Positions 47,483 to 57,847 of a stretch of DNA of 64,000 bases are shown here, piece by piece (the first letter of the stretch is position 1; every line of letters starts with the position of its first letter). Where the stretch lies: positions 682,001 to 746,000 of the forward strand of contig JAFECE010000011.1 of the NCBI GenBank assembly GCA_018242295.1. The letters run 5' to 3'. This DNA is from Pseudomonadota bacterium (lineage in GTDB: Bacteria > Pseudomonadota > Alphaproteobacteria > Rhizobiales > Hyphomicrobiaceae). The notes beneath the pieces were generated by a model. That model did no database searches. It saw only the letters and a list, made by a program, of their open reading frames with translations, and was not told where the DNA came from. A program made the translations under genes and the position numbers.

Positions 47483-48244
47483 ATGAGCAAGGCAACCGGA
47501 ACGAAGTCGGCAAAGCCTAAAGCGGCCGCAAAGAAGGCTGCCACTAAAGCCGTTAGTCCGGCGAGGAATGACAAAATTCTAACGAGCGCCGCCAAGGCTG
47601 CTCAGTCTAAAAAGCCAGCGCCGTCAACAACGAAGGCGGCAAAGACCGTCGCAAAGGCGGCTCAGACAAAAGCTCCGACGGGGAACACGGCTCCAGCCGT
47701 TAGCAAGCCGGCGTCTCAGAAGCCGATACAGGCGGCTACGCCGGCAAAAACAATGGCTGCCGCAAAGCCGGCGTCGCCGAAGAAGTCAGAGGGTACAAAC
47801 AGCAAGATGGCTGCACGCGTAAAGATTGCAGATATCGTTCTTCCGCCTGGCTACAAGCCTTCGGAGAATGAGCCGTTCATGAATGACATGCACAAGGCTT
47901 ATTTCCGCAAGCGTCTACTTGAGTGGAAGGACGAAATCCTTCGGCAAACGCGGGAGACGCTGGCGATCCTGCATGAGGATTCCACTCAGCATGCGGATCT
48001 CGCGGACCGGGCGACGTCGGAGACGGATCGTGCCACCGAACTCAGGACGCGCGATCGTCAGCGCAAGCTCATCGCCAAGATCGAGGCGGCGCTGGGCCGA
48101 ATCGAGGACGGCTCATACGGCTATTGCGAAGATACCGGCGAGCCGATCGGCCTGAAGCGTCTCGATGCGCGTCCGATCGCAACGCTATCAGTCGAAGCGC
48201 AGGAGCGTCACGAACGGCGCGAGAAGGTCTATCGCGAGGAATAA
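47483..48244 (+). CDS. dksA: DksA-like RNA-polymerase-binding protein with histone-like N-terminus
   Basis: The last 140 residues are DksA: coiled coil (PFMNDMHKAYFRKRLLEWKD, then the tip DLADRATSETDRATELRTRD with the conserved acidic residues) and the C-terminal globular part GSYGYCEDTGEPIGLKRLDA. It modulates transcription with ppGpp by reaching into the polymerase channel. Only one cysteine remains of the four-Cys zinc finger (Cys in GYCEDTG), as in many alphaproteobacterial DksA. The first 110 residues are Lys/Ala/Pro/Thr-rich, resembling histone H1-like tails, and are not found in E. coli DksA. Start ATG follows GAGAGGCGG. Confidence 0.92.
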   Translation: MSKATGTKSAKPKAAAKKAATKAVSPARNDKILTSAAKAAQSKKPAPSTTKAAKTVAKAAQTKAPTGNTAPAVSKPASQKPIQAATPAKTMAAAKPASPKKSEGTNSKMAARVKIADIVLPPGYKPSENEPFMNDMHKAYFRKRLLEWKDEILRQTRETLAILHEDSTQHADLADRATSETDRATELRTRDRQRKLIAKIEAALGRIEDGSYGYCEDTGEPIGLKRLDARPIATLSVEAQERHERREKVYREE

Positions 48245-48348
48245 GCGCCGCGCTTTCCGTCGCTTTTTGAAACGGCTTTTCACGTCCCGTTAAGGGATTC
48301 GGCTCACATTCGGGATTGCCCGTGCAGGCGTCCAGATGAGGTTCAATC

Positions 48349-48621
48349 GTGAGCGCTCGTATTTACTTCGTGTTGCCCGCCGTAGTTGCGGCCGCGACAG
48401 GCGGCGTTTTACAGGCCATTCCGGCCCGGGCCGAGCCATTGAAGGCGCCTGCGGCCACGCATTTGGCACGCGATACGAGCCACGGCGGGAAAATTCGGGC
48501 TGCGAGCCTCGTCACGAATACCGCCAAAGCGGGCGTCACTCCGGTTGCGAGTGCGACGCGGCAGCTTGATCTCAGCAAGCTCACAATGGCCGATTTCGGC
48601 GACGTCGAGCAGTCCCGCTGA
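48349..48621 (+). CDS. Small exported hypothetical protein
   Basis: A 90-residue protein starting at GTG with GAGG upstream. The N-terminus (MSARIYFVLPAVVAAATGGV, then a signal-peptidase-like site near ARA/EPL) is a signal peptide. The mature region is short, basic and has no cysteines (TNTAKAGVTPVASATRQLDL). No family recognised. Convergent with the FliO-like gene, 6 bases apart. Confidence 0.55.
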   Translation: MSARIYFVLPAVVAAATGGVLQAIPARAEPLKAPAATHLARDTSHGGKIRAASLVTNTAKAGVTPVASATRQLDLSKLTMADFGDVEQSR

Positions 48622-48627
48622 GCGAAT

Positions 48628-49029
48628 TCAGAATTTAGGCTCGTCCAACGATTCGGCGGCGGCATTGGAGCTGCGCCCGAAAAACGGTGCACGGCGAAGC
48701 GGCGGCGGCGCGGCGGCCGCCTCGTTCGAGCCGTCGGCGGCGGGATGGCCAAGCGCATCTTGGCTTTTGATTCCCGTCTCGATCACGACATCCACGGGAC
48801 CGCCCGTCATAATCAAATGCTCGACATCGTCGCGGCGGATGAGGATGAGCTTGCGGCGGCTATCAACGCTCGTATGATCAATAACTTCGAGGCGGCGCTC
48901 GCCTTTGGGCCGGAACAGAATCGCCGACGGCGCTGTTCCCGTTAGATAAGCACGCAGAAAAACGGCGGCTCCTACGCTGATGACAGCCAGGATGCCCAGC
49001 ATGAACGTCCAGAAAATATAGTTTTCCAT
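48628..49029 (-). CDS. FliO-like flagellar export membrane protein
   Basis: A 133-residue protein with one N-terminal membrane helix (IFWTFMLGILAVISVGAAVF) and a small cytoplasmic beta domain typical of FliO/MopB: RRLEVIDHTSVDSRRKLILI followed by RRDDVEHLIMTGGPVDVVIE. The last 35 residues are Ala/Pro-rich and disordered. FliO assists assembly of the FliP-containing export gate. No other flagellar gene is beside it; it is divergent from cckA, an arrangement I recall in Hyphomicrobiales. Confidence 0.82.
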   Translation of the reverse strand: MENYIFWTFMLGILAVISVGAAVFLRAYLTGTAPSAILFRPKGERRLEVIDHTSVDSRRKLILIRRDDVEHLIMTGGPVDVVIETGIKSQDALGHPAADGSNEAAAAPPPLRRAPFFGRSSNAAAESLDEPKF

Positions 49030-49195
49030 ATTCGCCTCGCTGAGGATCTGGCTCGCTGTATCGATATCTTTCGAAGATCAACGCTTCGATAGCTCCGAGT
49101 TGACCGCCTGTTAACTCTCTTAAGCGAAGTCTTATCCAAGCGAAAAGCGCCGCACCGTTGCGGCACAGTTGCAGTTGCGTTCGAGTTCCATACCC

Positions 49196-51805
49196 ATGCC
49201 CCAGTCCAACGTCTCGATTTTCGAGAATCAGCTAGGTTCTCGGCCCATGAAGGATCGCGAGGCGTTGAGGATCGATGCCGCCCCGATCGATCCGCTGAAC
49301 TCAGCGGAAGGGTTCGGCGGTTTCCTCCCCCTTATCATAGTCGCCGCTGCGGGTGGCTCAATTCTGTTCGGCCTGCTGGCAAGCGGATCGGGCGAGCCGC
49401 TGATTTTGACGGTCATCGCGCTCCTTGCGATGTTCGGCATCTTCATGCTGTTCGGCATTGCCGCCGGGCATATCCGGCTCGGCGCGCGCGTTTCGGCGGG
49501 CGACGTTCTCAAGGCTTCGATCGACGCTCGGGAGGAGCCGCAGATCATCGCCCAGACCGACGGCACGGTTCTCTACGCGAATGCGGCCGTCGAAGCGGTT
49601 CTCGGACGCCACGAAGCGGGGCCGTTTTCCGCGCTCGAGGCTTTGCTGACGCACGATGCGGAAGGGACGCAAGCTTTCTTCCAACTGACGCGGGCTGCCG
49701 AGCGCGGCGAAGCGCGGCGCGAAGACGTGCGGCTCAAGCCCGGTATCGAAAACCGGCCGGCCTGGGTTCGTATCATCGTGCGCCCTTTCTCGCCACCCGA
49801 GCATGCGGGGGAGGATGTGGCGCCCCGCCAGCGGCTCGTCTCGTGGCATATCGTTGATGTCTCGCGTGAGAAGAGCGAAGAGGCTCAGCACATCGAGCGG
49901 ATCGAGGCATCTCTCGCGGCGTTCGACGTCATGCCGGCCGGTTTCATGTGGGTGGCGAGCGACGGCGGAATTCTTCATGTCAACGCGGCGTTCGAGCAAT
50001 GGCTCGGCTACCCGGCAGGGACGCTGCGCGTGCGCAACCTCGGTCTCGCAGAGCTCGCGGGGTTGGAGGGTTTCCGCCTTCTCAAGCTGATGGCTTCCAT
50101 TACGGAACCGGATCAGCGCATCATCGATCTCGACTTGACGCGGCAGGATGGGCGCATCGTGGCGCTGACGCTGCTGGTCGAGCCCATCGGCAATCAGGCC
50201 GAGCACGGCTTCACGATCACCGCCATCAACCGGCAGACGACCGGCCTCGTCGACCGCGGGCAGCAGGACGTCCGGGCGTCGCAATTTTTCCAATCGGCGC
50301 CGTTCGGCATTGCGGCGCTCGACGCGGAAGGCCGGATCGCGAACTGCAACACCGCCTTCATGCGGATGGTTCTCGACGGCAAGCCCGCGCAGGACGTGCT
50401 GGCCGCAGAAGCGCTCTGCCGCACGGCGGATGCCGAAGAGCGGCTGCGCATCGAAGCGGGACTTGGCGAGGCGCTCACCGGCCGCGGCAATATCCAGCCG
50501 ATCGAGATTACGGCGGGCGATCAGCGGCAATTCACGCGCCGCATTTACATGTCGCCGCTCGCTGCCGTTCAAGGTGGTGCGGCCGCCGCGCTCTATGTGA
50601 TGGACGCGACCGAGCAGAAAGCGCTCGAAGGACGCGTGGCGCAGGCGCAGAAGATGGAAGCGGTCGGCAATCTCGCCGGCGGCATCGCGCACGACTTCAA
50701 CAACGTGCTGACGGCGATCATCGGCTTTTCCGATCTACTGCTGCAGACGCACCGGCCGAGCGACGCGGCGTATCGGGACATCAAGAACATTCAGTCGGCG
50801 GCGAACCGCGCCGCGGGCCTCGTCTCCGGACTTCTCGGCTTCTCGCGCAAGCAGACGCAGCAGATTTCTGTTTTCAATGCCGGCGAGCTGACCTCGGACA
50901 TGCTGCCGGTTCTCAAAACACAGTGCGGCGAGAAGATCGAACTCAAGATCCAGGCCGAGCGCGACCTCTGGTATGTGAAGGCCGATAGCGACCAACTTTA
51001 TCAGGTCGTCTTGAACCTCGTCCGCAATGCGCGCGACGCGATGCCGAACGGCGGCAAGCTGACAATCAAGACGCGCAACGTGCCGGAGCGCGAAAGCCAG
51101 AAGATGAGCGGCGTTCCGGGCTTCACCACGGGCGAGTACGTCGTGATCGAAGTTGCGGACACCGGCACCGGCATGGCGCCGGAAGTCATGGAGAAGATCT
51201 TCGAGCCGTTCTTCACGACGAAGGGCGTCGGCAAGGGCACGGGTCTTGGACTGGCGTCGGTCTACGGCATCGTCAAGCAGTCTGGCGGGTACATTCTGCC
51301 CGAAAGCGAGATCGGCAAGGGCACGACGTTCAAGGTGTTCCTGCCGCGTTATTTCGTCGAAGAGGGCGAAGACGTCGAAGCCGTCCTTCCGCAGACTATC
51401 GCGGCCGCCAAGAAGCAGCTTACGGCGACCGATCTCACGGGTACGGGACGCGTGCTGCTGGTCGAGGACGAAGTGGAAGTTCGCCAGTTCGCCGTTCGGG
51501 CGCTGCGCCGCCAGGGTTATCAGGTGATCGAAGCGGCCGATGGCGTCGAGGCGCTCGAAGCGATGGCCGCCAACGAAGGTGCGATCGACATCGTCGTCTC
51601 GGACGTCGTCATGCCGGAGATGGATGGTCCGGCGCTCTTCAAGGAACTCAGAAAGCGCAATCCGTCGATCAAGGTGATTTTCGTCTCGGGATATCCGAAC
51701 GAGGCTTTCCGCGAGACGATGGGCTCGGATGACTTCGCGTTCCTGCCGAAGCCCTTCTCGCTGCCGCAGCTCGCAGCGAAGGTGAAGGAAGAGCTGGCGA
51801 AATAA
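49196..51805 (+). CDS. cckA: CckA hybrid histidine kinase
   Basis: The cell-cycle kinase of alphaproteobacteria that feeds phosphate through ChpT to CtrA and CpdR. Two N-terminal membrane helices (about 35-90 of the longer frame: [20 protein letters not shown] and [20 protein letters not shown]), PAS domains (about 115-225, 260-360, 375-480), the H-box [20 protein letters not shown], the ATPase boxes ([39 protein letters not shown]) and a C-terminal receiver with the phospho-Asp in [12 protein letters not shown]. Start could be the ATG at 49196 or 49247; a TTG at 49169 is less likely. Divergent from the FliO-like gene. Confidence 0.95.
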   Translation: MPQSNVSIFENQLGSRPMKDREALRIDAAPIDPLNSAEGFGGFLPLIIVAAAGGSILFGLLASGSGEPLILTVIALLAMFGIFMLFGIAAGHIRLGARVSAGDVLKASIDAREEPQIIAQTDGTVLYANAAVEAVLGRHEAGPFSALEALLTHDAEGTQAFFQLTRAAERGEARREDVRLKPGIENRPAWVRIIVRPFSPPEHAGEDVAPRQRLVSWHIVDVSREKSEEAQHIERIEASLAAFDVMPAGFMWVASDGGILHVNAAFEQWLGYPAGTLRVRNLGLAELAGLEGFRLLKLMASITEPDQRIIDLDLTRQDGRIVALTLLVEPIGNQAEHGFTITAINRQTTGLVDRGQQDVRASQFFQSAPFGIAALDAEGRIANCNTAFMRMVLDGKPAQDVLAAEALCRTADAEERLRIEAGLGEALTGRGNIQPIEITAGDQRQFTRRIYMSPLAAVQGGAAAALYVMDATEQKALEGRVAQAQKMEAVGNLAGGIAHDFNNVLTAIIGFSDLLLQTHRPSDAAYRDIKNIQSAANRAAGLVSGLLGFSRKQTQQISVFNAGELTSDMLPVLKTQCGEKIELKIQAERDLWYVKADSDQLYQVVLNLVRNARDAMPNGGKLTIKTRNVPERESQKMSGVPGFTTGEYVVIEVADTGTGMAPEVMEKIFEPFFTTKGVGKGTGLGLASVYGIVKQSGGYILPESEIGKGTTFKVFLPRYFVEEGEDVEAVLPQTIAAAKKQLTATDLTGTGRVLLVEDEVEVRQFAVRALRRQGYQVIEAADGVEALEAMAANEGAIDIVVSDVVMPEMDGPALFKELRKRNPSIKVIFVSGYPNEAFRETMGSDDFAFLPKPFSLPQLAAKVKEELAK

Positions 51806-51815
51806 GTCGTTATCC

Positions 51816-51961
51816 CGTCATTCTCGAATGGCCGAGTTCGGCGAGGCTATTCGGGAATCCAGCGTAAGGAGCGCCGAAGGCTCATTATTGCGTCTTCGAC
51901 GAGCTTTGCGCTGGATCCCCGGCCGTCGACGCGGTTTCACCGCGCTTGGCCGAGGATGACG
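51816..51961. repeat. About 146-base intergenic repeat (family C)
   Basis: Begins CGTCATTCTCGAATGG and ends GGCCGAGGATGACG; internal marks are GCCGAAGGCTCATTATTGCG, TCTTCGACGAG and CTGGATCCCCGGCC. An inverted, diverged copy is at 54692-54826. Situated between cckA and the Fae-like gene. Confidence 0.75.
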
Positions 51962-51988
51962 ATTTGTGGCGATGCGCGAAGGGAGATC

Positions 51989-52561
51989 TTAGATCTCGCC
52001 CTTCAGACCCCTCTCGAAGTACTTGTGGATGATCTTGTCCTGGTTCTCGAGCAGCCAATCGATCGAGGGCTGATAGTTCATCGCCTTATGAATGGCGAGG
52101 CTCGTCGCCTTGCGGTGAATGTCGAACAGAATTTTGTGATCGAGCTTCTCGATCGTGGCGACCGACGGATGGAGCCATACCGAAACGATGATGCCGAGGT
52201 CGTCGACCTTATCTTTCGGCAGGTCGCCTGAGCGCACGGCATCGAGCACGCCCATGGCGGTCGCGTATTGGACGGTGCCCATCAGGATGCTCGTATAGCG
52301 CTCGTTATCGACGGTGACCTTGCTGACGCAGATCGTCGGCGGGCGCACCATCACGTCAGTGTTCAAGAGCGAGAGTACGCGCGTGTGGCCTTTGACCTGG
52401 TCGCCGAGGAGCGTCGCAAACGCGGTGCCGAACGGACCGTCCATCTCGCCGATCGCGACTTCCGGTTCGGCTGCGGTTCCCGGCGGGCCGCCTGCGACAA
52501 GGGCTTCGCCGACGCGAATGCCGAAACGCCCCGAGCGGGGCTGAGACGTGGAACTGCTCAT
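51989..52561 (-). CDS. Formaldehyde-activating-enzyme-like protein lacking the catalytic His
   Basis: Formaldehyde-activating enzyme (Fae) condenses formaldehyde with tetrahydromethanopterin in methylotrophs. This 190-residue homologue keeps the fold marks VGEALV, TAFATLL, SLLNTDVMVRPPTICVSKVT, GTVQYATAMGVLDAV and the DDLGIIVSVWLHP strand. Where Fae has A-H-I-D-L around its catalytic His17, this protein has A31-E32-P33-E34-V35, so the His is replaced by Glu32. It is therefore probably not a true Fae but a member of the Fae2/Fae3 paralogue group of unknown task. The C-terminal 45 residues (LAIHKAMNYQPSIDWLLENQ) extend beyond Fae. Monocistronic; no other C1 gene adjacent. Confidence 0.85.
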   Translation of the reverse strand: MSSSTSQPRSGRFGIRVGEALVAGGPPGTAAEPEVAIGEMDGPFGTAFATLLGDQVKGHTRVLSLLNTDVMVRPPTICVSKVTVDNERYTSILMGTVQYATAMGVLDAVRSGDLPKDKVDDLGIIVSVWLHPSVATIEKLDHKILFDIHRKATSLAIHKAMNYQPSIDWLLENQDKIIHKYFERGLKGEI

Positions 52562-52700
52562 TCGTGTTCACCTTTTCCTGCAGTTATCTTCGAGCGCCGG
52601 TTCTAGACGCGTGCCGTCAGATAACCCAGGCCGCAGGTAGACGCGCCATAAGTTGCGGTTATGGCGCGTTCCGGAAGGTGCGGCGTTTCGGGCCTTTTCC

Positions 52701-53213
52701 TTACTCGCAGGGCGTGTCGACGAGGCCGTCGGCGGCGGCGGAATATTTGCGGCAGGTATTTGCCGAGACGGGGGTGACATCGCCGGAGGTCGCGACCGTT
52801 GCGGTCTTCGTCGAAGAGGTGTCGTCGGAGGCTGTCGTCGTTGTCGAATCCGGCAGGCGATCGGTCTTTTTCAGGATTGGCTTATCGGCCACGGTCGTCG
52901 CCGCGGGAGCCGTCTCGGCTGCTGCGATCTGGGCGGCTTTCTGCTGCTGAAGGGCCAGCTGACGGGCACGCTCACGCTTGGCGGCTGCTATCGCTGCGGC
53001 ACGCTCTCTCGCTGCAATCATCTGCCGGCGAGCGCGTTCGCGTTCATAGGCTTCTTCGCGGCGGCGTTCTTCGGCGGCGTGGGCGAGCATGCTGGCGGCG
53101 GCCATACCTCCGAGAAAGAAGCCGAGGCGGCGGCCAGGGCCGGCTTGGGCGGCCGACGCGAACGAGCTGGCGACGATGGCAACTGAGATCAGCACAGCGA
53201 GAAACTTGGACAC
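52701..53213 (-). CDS. Exported coiled-coil hypothetical protein
   Basis: A 170-residue protein starting at GTG with a very strong AAGGAGG seven bases before it. Signal peptide (MSKFLAVLISVAIVASSFASAAQA, before GPG), a short hydrophobic segment (LGFFLGGMAAASMLAHAA), an Arg/Glu/Ala-rich coiled coil (about 50-100: EERRREEAYERERARRQMIA), a Thr/Ser-rich linker and a C-terminal pair of cysteines (NTCRKYSAAADGLVDTPCE). Unknown function; probably anchored to the envelope. The upstream frame extension to 53642 would run into recA and is not real. Confidence 0.72.
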   Translation of the reverse strand: MSKFLAVLISVAIVASSFASAAQAGPGRRLGFFLGGMAAASMLAHAAEERRREEAYERERARRQMIAARERAAAIAAAKRERARQLALQQQKAAQIAAAETAPAATTVADKPILKKTDRLPDSTTTTASDDTSSTKTATVATSGDVTPVSANTCRKYSAAADGLVDTPCE

Positions 53214-53345
53214 GGGAGCCTCCTTGGCTTGAACATGCACAGGAGATTGCACCCAGGCGACAAGTGGCGCTGTTTCGCCGGTTACAGGTGTGGGGCTATG
53301 AGATTCCCGGAGGCGCACATCGCGCCGAATGAGAACAAAACGAGA

Positions 53346-53374
53346 TTGACAGATTCGGAACAAATCAAGTACAC
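53346..53374 (+). promoter_or_regulatory. Probable recA promoter with LexA-type box
   Basis: TTGACA (53346-53351) fits a -35 element, with a poor TACACA-like -10 about 18 bases on. Inside the spacer, GAAC-N7-GTAC (53358-53372) differs by one base from the alphaproteobacterial SOS motif GAAC-N7-GAAC. About 95-120 bases before the recA ATG. Confidence 0.5.
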
Positions 53375-53466
53375 ACATCCTTAATTGATGGCGCTGGGCG
53401 CTTGCCATAGGGATTGAGGGTGACACGATGGAACGGCCGGACTGGACTGTGCTCGAAGGGGGCAAA

Positions 53467-54564
53467 ATGGATAAGAAGCAGGCGCTAGAGCAGGCACTCG
53501 CGCAGATCGACAAGACCTTTGGCAAGGGGTCGATCATGCGCCTCGGCGCCAACGACAAGCTCGACATCGAGGCGATCTCGACGGGATCGCTCGGGCTCGA
53601 CATTGCGCTCGGCATAGGCGGGTTGCCGAAGGGACGCATCATCGAGGTCTATGGGCCTGAATCGTCGGGCAAGACGACACTGGCTCTGCAGGTTGTTGCG
53701 GAAGCTCAGAAGAAGGGCGGCATCTGCGCGTTCGTCGACGCGGAGCACGCGATCGATCCGAGCTACGCGAAGAAGCTCGGCGTCAAGGTCGAAGAGCTTT
53801 TGATCTCGCAGCCCGATACGGGCGAGCAGGCATTGGAAATTGCCGATACGCTCGTGCGTTCCGGCGCAGTCGACGTCCTCGTGGTCGATTCGGTTGCGGC
53901 GCTGACGCCGAAGGCCGAACTCGAAGGCGAAATGGGCGACAGCCTGCCGGGACTGCAGGCGCGTCTGATGAGCCAGGCGCTCAGAAAGCTGACGGGCTCG
54001 ATCTCCAAGTCGAACACGATGGTGATCTTCATCAACCAGATCCGCATGAAGATCGGCGTTATGTTCGGCAATCCGGAGACGACGACGGGTGGCAACGCGT
54101 TGAAGTTCTACGCTTCTGTCCGTCTCGACATCCGCCGCATCGGGCAGATCAAGGAACGCGAAGAAACCGTCGGTAACCAGACGCGCGTCAAGGTCGTCAA
54201 GAACAAGGTGGCTCCGCCGTTCAAGCAGGTGGAGTTCGACATCATGTACGGCGAGGGCATCTCGAAGGTCGGCGAGCTGATCGACCTCGGCGTCAAGGCG
54301 GGTCTGGTCGAGAAGTCGGGCGCGTGGCTTTCCTATAACGGCGACCGGATCGGTCAGGGCCGCGAGAATGCTAAGACGTATCTCAAGGACAACCCGAAGG
54401 TCGCAGCCGAGCTGGAGCGGGCCATCCGCGCCAATGCCGGGCTGATCGTCGAGAAGATGCTCGCCGATCCGGCGGCTGGCGAGGACGACGGGGAAGAGCC
54501 GGATGAGGACGGCGTTCTGCCCGACGAGGATGCGAGCAAGAAGGTCGCCAAGGCAAAGCGTTAA
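53467..54564 (+). CDS. recA: Recombinase RecA
   Basis: Forms ATP-dependent filaments on single-stranded DNA, pairs homologous strands and triggers LexA self-cleavage. The 365-residue product begins [21 protein letters not shown]; Walker A is [13 protein letters not shown] and Walker [19 protein letters not shown] loop 2 lies near [17 protein letters not shown], and the acidic tail ([19 protein letters not shown]) is followed by KKVAKAKR. The frame is open to an ATG at 53428, but GAAGGGGGC just before the ATG at 53467 gives the normal N-terminus. A degenerate SOS box precedes it. alaS follows 555 bases downstream. Confidence 0.98.
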   Translation: MDKKQALEQALAQIDKTFGKGSIMRLGANDKLDIEAISTGSLGLDIALGIGGLPKGRIIEVYGPESSGKTTLALQVVAEAQKKGGICAFVDAEHAIDPSYAKKLGVKVEELLISQPDTGEQALEIADTLVRSGAVDVLVVDSVAALTPKAELEGEMGDSLPGLQARLMSQALRKLTGSISKSNTMVIFINQIRMKIGVMFGNPETTTGGNALKFYASVRLDIRRIGQIKEREETVGNQTRVKVVKNKVAPPFKQVEFDIMYGEGISKVGELIDLGVKAGLVEKSGAWLSYNGDRIGQGRENAKTYLKDNPKVAAELERAIRANAGLIVEKMLADPAAGEDDGEEPDEDGVLPDEDASKKVAKAKR

Positions 54565-55119
54565 GGCCGGCATTGCCTTCAGCTTCGTCATGCCGACGTA
54601 GGTCGGCACCCAGGCAAGCCTGCGGCAGTTTCGGTGTTGTTATTTGACTGGATCCCGGCCTCTGCCGGGATGACGGTGTGTATTTTTTCTTCGTCATCCT
54701 CGGCCGAGCGTATGCGATGGCCGGGGATCCAGTGTTAGACTCGTCGAAGACGCAGTATTGTGCCTTCGGCACGTTTCACGCTGGATCTCCGAACGGTCTC
54801 GCGAGCTCGTCCGTTCGAGGATGACGGCGGTGGGCGCGGGCGCCATTTCAGCCGCCCCGTCATGCCGACGTAGGTCGGCACCCAGGCAAGCCTGCGGCAG
54901 TTTCGGTGTTGTTATTTGACTGGATCCCGGCCTCCGCCGGGATGACGTTGGATTGGATGTCTGGGCTTTGGCTGTCGTTCCGTCGCAGGCTCGCCGATCC
55001 GCGTGTTTACGCCCTTTTCTGGACACGTTCAGAGGCCGCCGCTACAACGGCGGCCTTAACCCGTTCCGGGGCGCGTTCCCGGGGCAAATCACTTTCAATA
55101 TCAGGCTCGAAAGCACCAC
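54565..55119. repeat. Repeat array between recA and alaS (families A and C)
   Basis: The 555-base gap holds, in order: a 90-base family A unit (54586-54675, CGTCATGCCGACGTAGG ... GCCGGGATGACG), a family C unit in inverted orientation (54692-54826), and a second 90-base family A unit (54858-54947). The second family A unit is identical to the first except one base (CCTCTGCC versus CCTCCGCC). About 170 bases of unremarkable sequence then lead to alaS and must include its promoter. No gene is present. Confidence 0.85.
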
Positions 55120-57828
55120 ATGGCCGGCGTCAGCGAAATCCGCGCTTCGTTTCTCGATTTCTTTGGAAAGAACGGGCACGAAATCGTGCCGTCATCGCCG
55201 CTCGTGCCGCGCAATGACCCGACCCTGATGTTCACGAACGCCGGCATGGTGCAGTTCAAGAACGTCTTCACCGGCCAGGAGACGCGAGCCATCCCGCGCG
55301 CCACCACCTCGCAGAAGTGCGTCAGGGCCGGCGGCAAGCACAACGATCTCGACAATGTCGGCTACACGGCGCGCCATCACACGTTCTTCGAGATGCTCGG
55401 CAACTTCTCGTTCGGCGACTATTTCAAGGAACGCGCAATCGAGCTTGCGTGGAATTTGCTGACGAAGGACTTCGGTCTCGACAAGAAGCGGCTGCTTGTC
55501 ACGATCTATCATACCGACGACGAAGCCTACGCGATCTGGAAGAAGATCTCGGGCTTTTCGGACAGCAAGATCATCCGCATTCCGACGAACGACAACTTCT
55601 GGCAGATGGGCGACACGGGTCCTTGCGGGCCGTGCTCGGAAATCTTCTTCGATCATGGCGACAAGATTCCGGGCGGGCCTCCGGGCTCGGCCGATGCCGA
55701 CGGCGACCGCTTCATCGAGATCTGGAATCTCGTGTTTATGCAGTTTGAACAGATCGCGCCGGGAAACCGCGTCGATCTCCCGCGTCCGTCGATCGATACC
55801 GGCATGGGGCTCGAGCGCGTCGCGGCTGTGCTGCAGGGCAAGCACGACAACTACGACATCGATCTCTTTCAGAATCTCATCCAGGCGATCCGCCAGGAAG
55901 CCCAGAAGGCAGGAGCGAAAGAGGGCGGCGACGCCAGCCCGGAATTCCTCCACGTCGCGCGCCGCGTCATCGCCGACCATCTCCGCTCGACGAGCTTCCT
56001 GATCGCCGACGGTGTGTTGCCGTCGAACGAGGGCCGCGGCTACGTCCTCCGGCGTGTCATGCGTCGCGCCATGCGTTACGCCGCTCAGATCGGTTGCACC
56101 GAACCGCTGATGTATCATCTCGTTCCGGCGCTCGTGCGCGAGATGGGGGATGCCTATCCGGAACTCGTCAGAGCGCAGCCGCTCATTGCCGAGACTCTGA
56201 AGCTCGAAGAGACGAAGTTCCGGCGCACGCTCGACAACGGCCTGAAGCTTCTCGGCGAAAGCTCGGGCAAGCTGACGAAGGGCGCGGTCTTTCCGGGCGA
56301 CGTCGCGTTCAAGCTCTACGATACCTACGGTTTCCCGCTCGACCTCACCGAAGATGCGCTCCGGCCGCGCGGCATTACCGTCGACACGGCGGCGTTTGAC
56401 GATGCGATGAAGAAGCAGAAGGATGCGGCGCGAGCAGCCTGGAAGGGATCGGGTGAAGCGGCGACCGAAGGCCTCTGGTTCGAGATCAAGGACAAGACCG
56501 GCGCTTCGGAATTCCTCGGCTACGACACCGAGACGGCCGAAGCCATCGTCACGGCGCTCGTTGCGGGCAGCAAGGAGGCGAAGGAGCTGAAAGCGGGCGA
56601 CGAGGGCGCGCTCGTCGTCAGCCAGACGCCGTTCTATGGCGAAAGCGGCGGCCAGCTCGGCGATCAGGGCATCATCAAGGGGCCGAAGGGCGCGCTATTT
56701 CGCGTGACCGATACGCAGAAGAAGCTCGGCGATCTCTTTGTGCACTTTGGCAAGGTCGAGACGGGCAGCTTCAAGGCGGGCGACGCCGTGGAGCTCGAAG
56801 TCGATCACGCCCGCCGGTCCGCGACGCGCGCCAATCACTCGGCCACGCATCTTCTGCATGAAGCGCTTCGGCAGGTGCTCGGCACGCACGTTGCGCAGAA
56901 GGGGTCGCTCGTTTCGCCGGACCGTTTGCGCTTCGACTTCTCGCACACGAAACCGATGTCGCTCGAAGAGTTGAAAGCCGTCGAGGATATGGCGAACGCG
57001 GTGCTGCTCGAGAACACACCTGTCGTCACGCGGCTGATGGCCATCGACGATGCGCGTGCGACGGGTGCAATGGCGCTCTTCGGTGAGAAGTACGGGGAAG
57101 AAGTGCGCGTCGTGTCGATGGGATCGACGCGGCCCGGCGCCAACAAGGCGTGGTCGGTCGAGCTGTGCGGCGGTACGCACGTATCGCGCACGGGCGATAT
57201 CGGTCTCATTCGCGTGGTCGGTGAGAGTGGAAGCGCCGCTGGCGTCCGCCGTATCGAGGCGCTGACGGGCGAAGGCGCGCGCGCCTATCTCGAAGAGCAG
57301 GACAGCCGCGTCAAGGAGGCGGCGAGCCTGCTCAAGACGCGGCCGGAAGATCTGATCGAACGGCTGAAGAATCTCGTCGAGGAGCGCAAGGCTCTTGAGA
57401 AACAGCTTGCGGACGCGAAGCGGCAGATCGCGCTTGGCGGTGGCGCGGGTTCGGGCGCCAGCGCCAACGGCGAAGCCATTCGCAGCATCGGCAATGTGAA
57501 GCTGCTGGCGCGCACGGTTCAGGGCCTCAATCCCAAGGATCTGCGCGGTCTCATTGATGACGGGAAGAAGCAGGTCGGCTCGGGCATCGTCGCGGTTGTC
57601 GGCGTTACCGAGGATGGCAAGGCCGGTCTCGCCGTCGGCGTCACTGACGATCTCGTCAAGACGTGGAGCGCGGTCGATCTCGTCAAGGCGGGCGCCGAGG
57701 CGCTCGGCGGCAAGGGCGGCGGCGGACGTCCGGACATGGCGCAGGCAGGTGGTCCGGATGGCGCAAAGGCGGGCGACGCGTTGAAGGCGATCGAGGCGCG
57801 GTTGGCGGGACAGGCTTCGGCCGCGTAA
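55120..57828 (+). CDS. alaS: Alanyl-tRNA synthetase
   Basis: Charges tRNA-Ala. 902 residues with the class II core ([20 protein letters not shown], then [19 protein letters not shown] and motif 2/3 regions [20 protein letters not shown] and [17 protein letters not shown]). The editing domain has zinc-binding [19 protein letters not shown] and [20 protein letters not shown], and the C-Ala domain spans about 760-895. The acidic/Gly-rich tail ([16 protein letters not shown]) is typical. Start ATG (MAGVSEIR) corresponds to the family N-terminus; the ribosome-binding site is weak. The recA-alaS order is common in alphaproteobacteria. The methyltransferase gene follows 20 bases later. Confidence 0.97.
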   Translation: MAGVSEIRASFLDFFGKNGHEIVPSSPLVPRNDPTLMFTNAGMVQFKNVFTGQETRAIPRATTSQKCVRAGGKHNDLDNVGYTARHHTFFEMLGNFSFGDYFKERAIELAWNLLTKDFGLDKKRLLVTIYHTDDEAYAIWKKISGFSDSKIIRIPTNDNFWQMGDTGPCGPCSEIFFDHGDKIPGGPPGSADADGDRFIEIWNLVFMQFEQIAPGNRVDLPRPSIDTGMGLERVAAVLQGKHDNYDIDLFQNLIQAIRQEAQKAGAKEGGDASPEFLHVARRVIADHLRSTSFLIADGVLPSNEGRGYVLRRVMRRAMRYAAQIGCTEPLMYHLVPALVREMGDAYPELVRAQPLIAETLKLEETKFRRTLDNGLKLLGESSGKLTKGAVFPGDVAFKLYDTYGFPLDLTEDALRPRGITVDTAAFDDAMKKQKDAARAAWKGSGEAATEGLWFEIKDKTGASEFLGYDTETAEAIVTALVAGSKEAKELKAGDEGALVVSQTPFYGESGGQLGDQGIIKGPKGALFRVTDTQKKLGDLFVHFGKVETGSFKAGDAVELEVDHARRSATRANHSATHLLHEALRQVLGTHVAQKGSLVSPDRLRFDFSHTKPMSLEELKAVEDMANAVLLENTPVVTRLMAIDDARATGAMALFGEKYGEEVRVVSMGSTRPGANKAWSVELCGGTHVSRTGDIGLIRVVGESGSAAGVRRIEALTGEGARAYLEEQDSRVKEAASLLKTRPEDLIERLKNLVEERKALEKQLADAKRQIALGGGAGSGASANGEAIRSIGNVKLLARTVQGLNPKDLRGLIDDGKKQVGSGIVAVVGVTEDGKAGLAVGVTDDLVKTWSAVDLVKAGAEALGGKGGGGRPDMAQAGGPDGAKAGDALKAIEARLAGQASAA

Positions 57829-57847
57829 CGCCTCACTGTAGGAAGCC

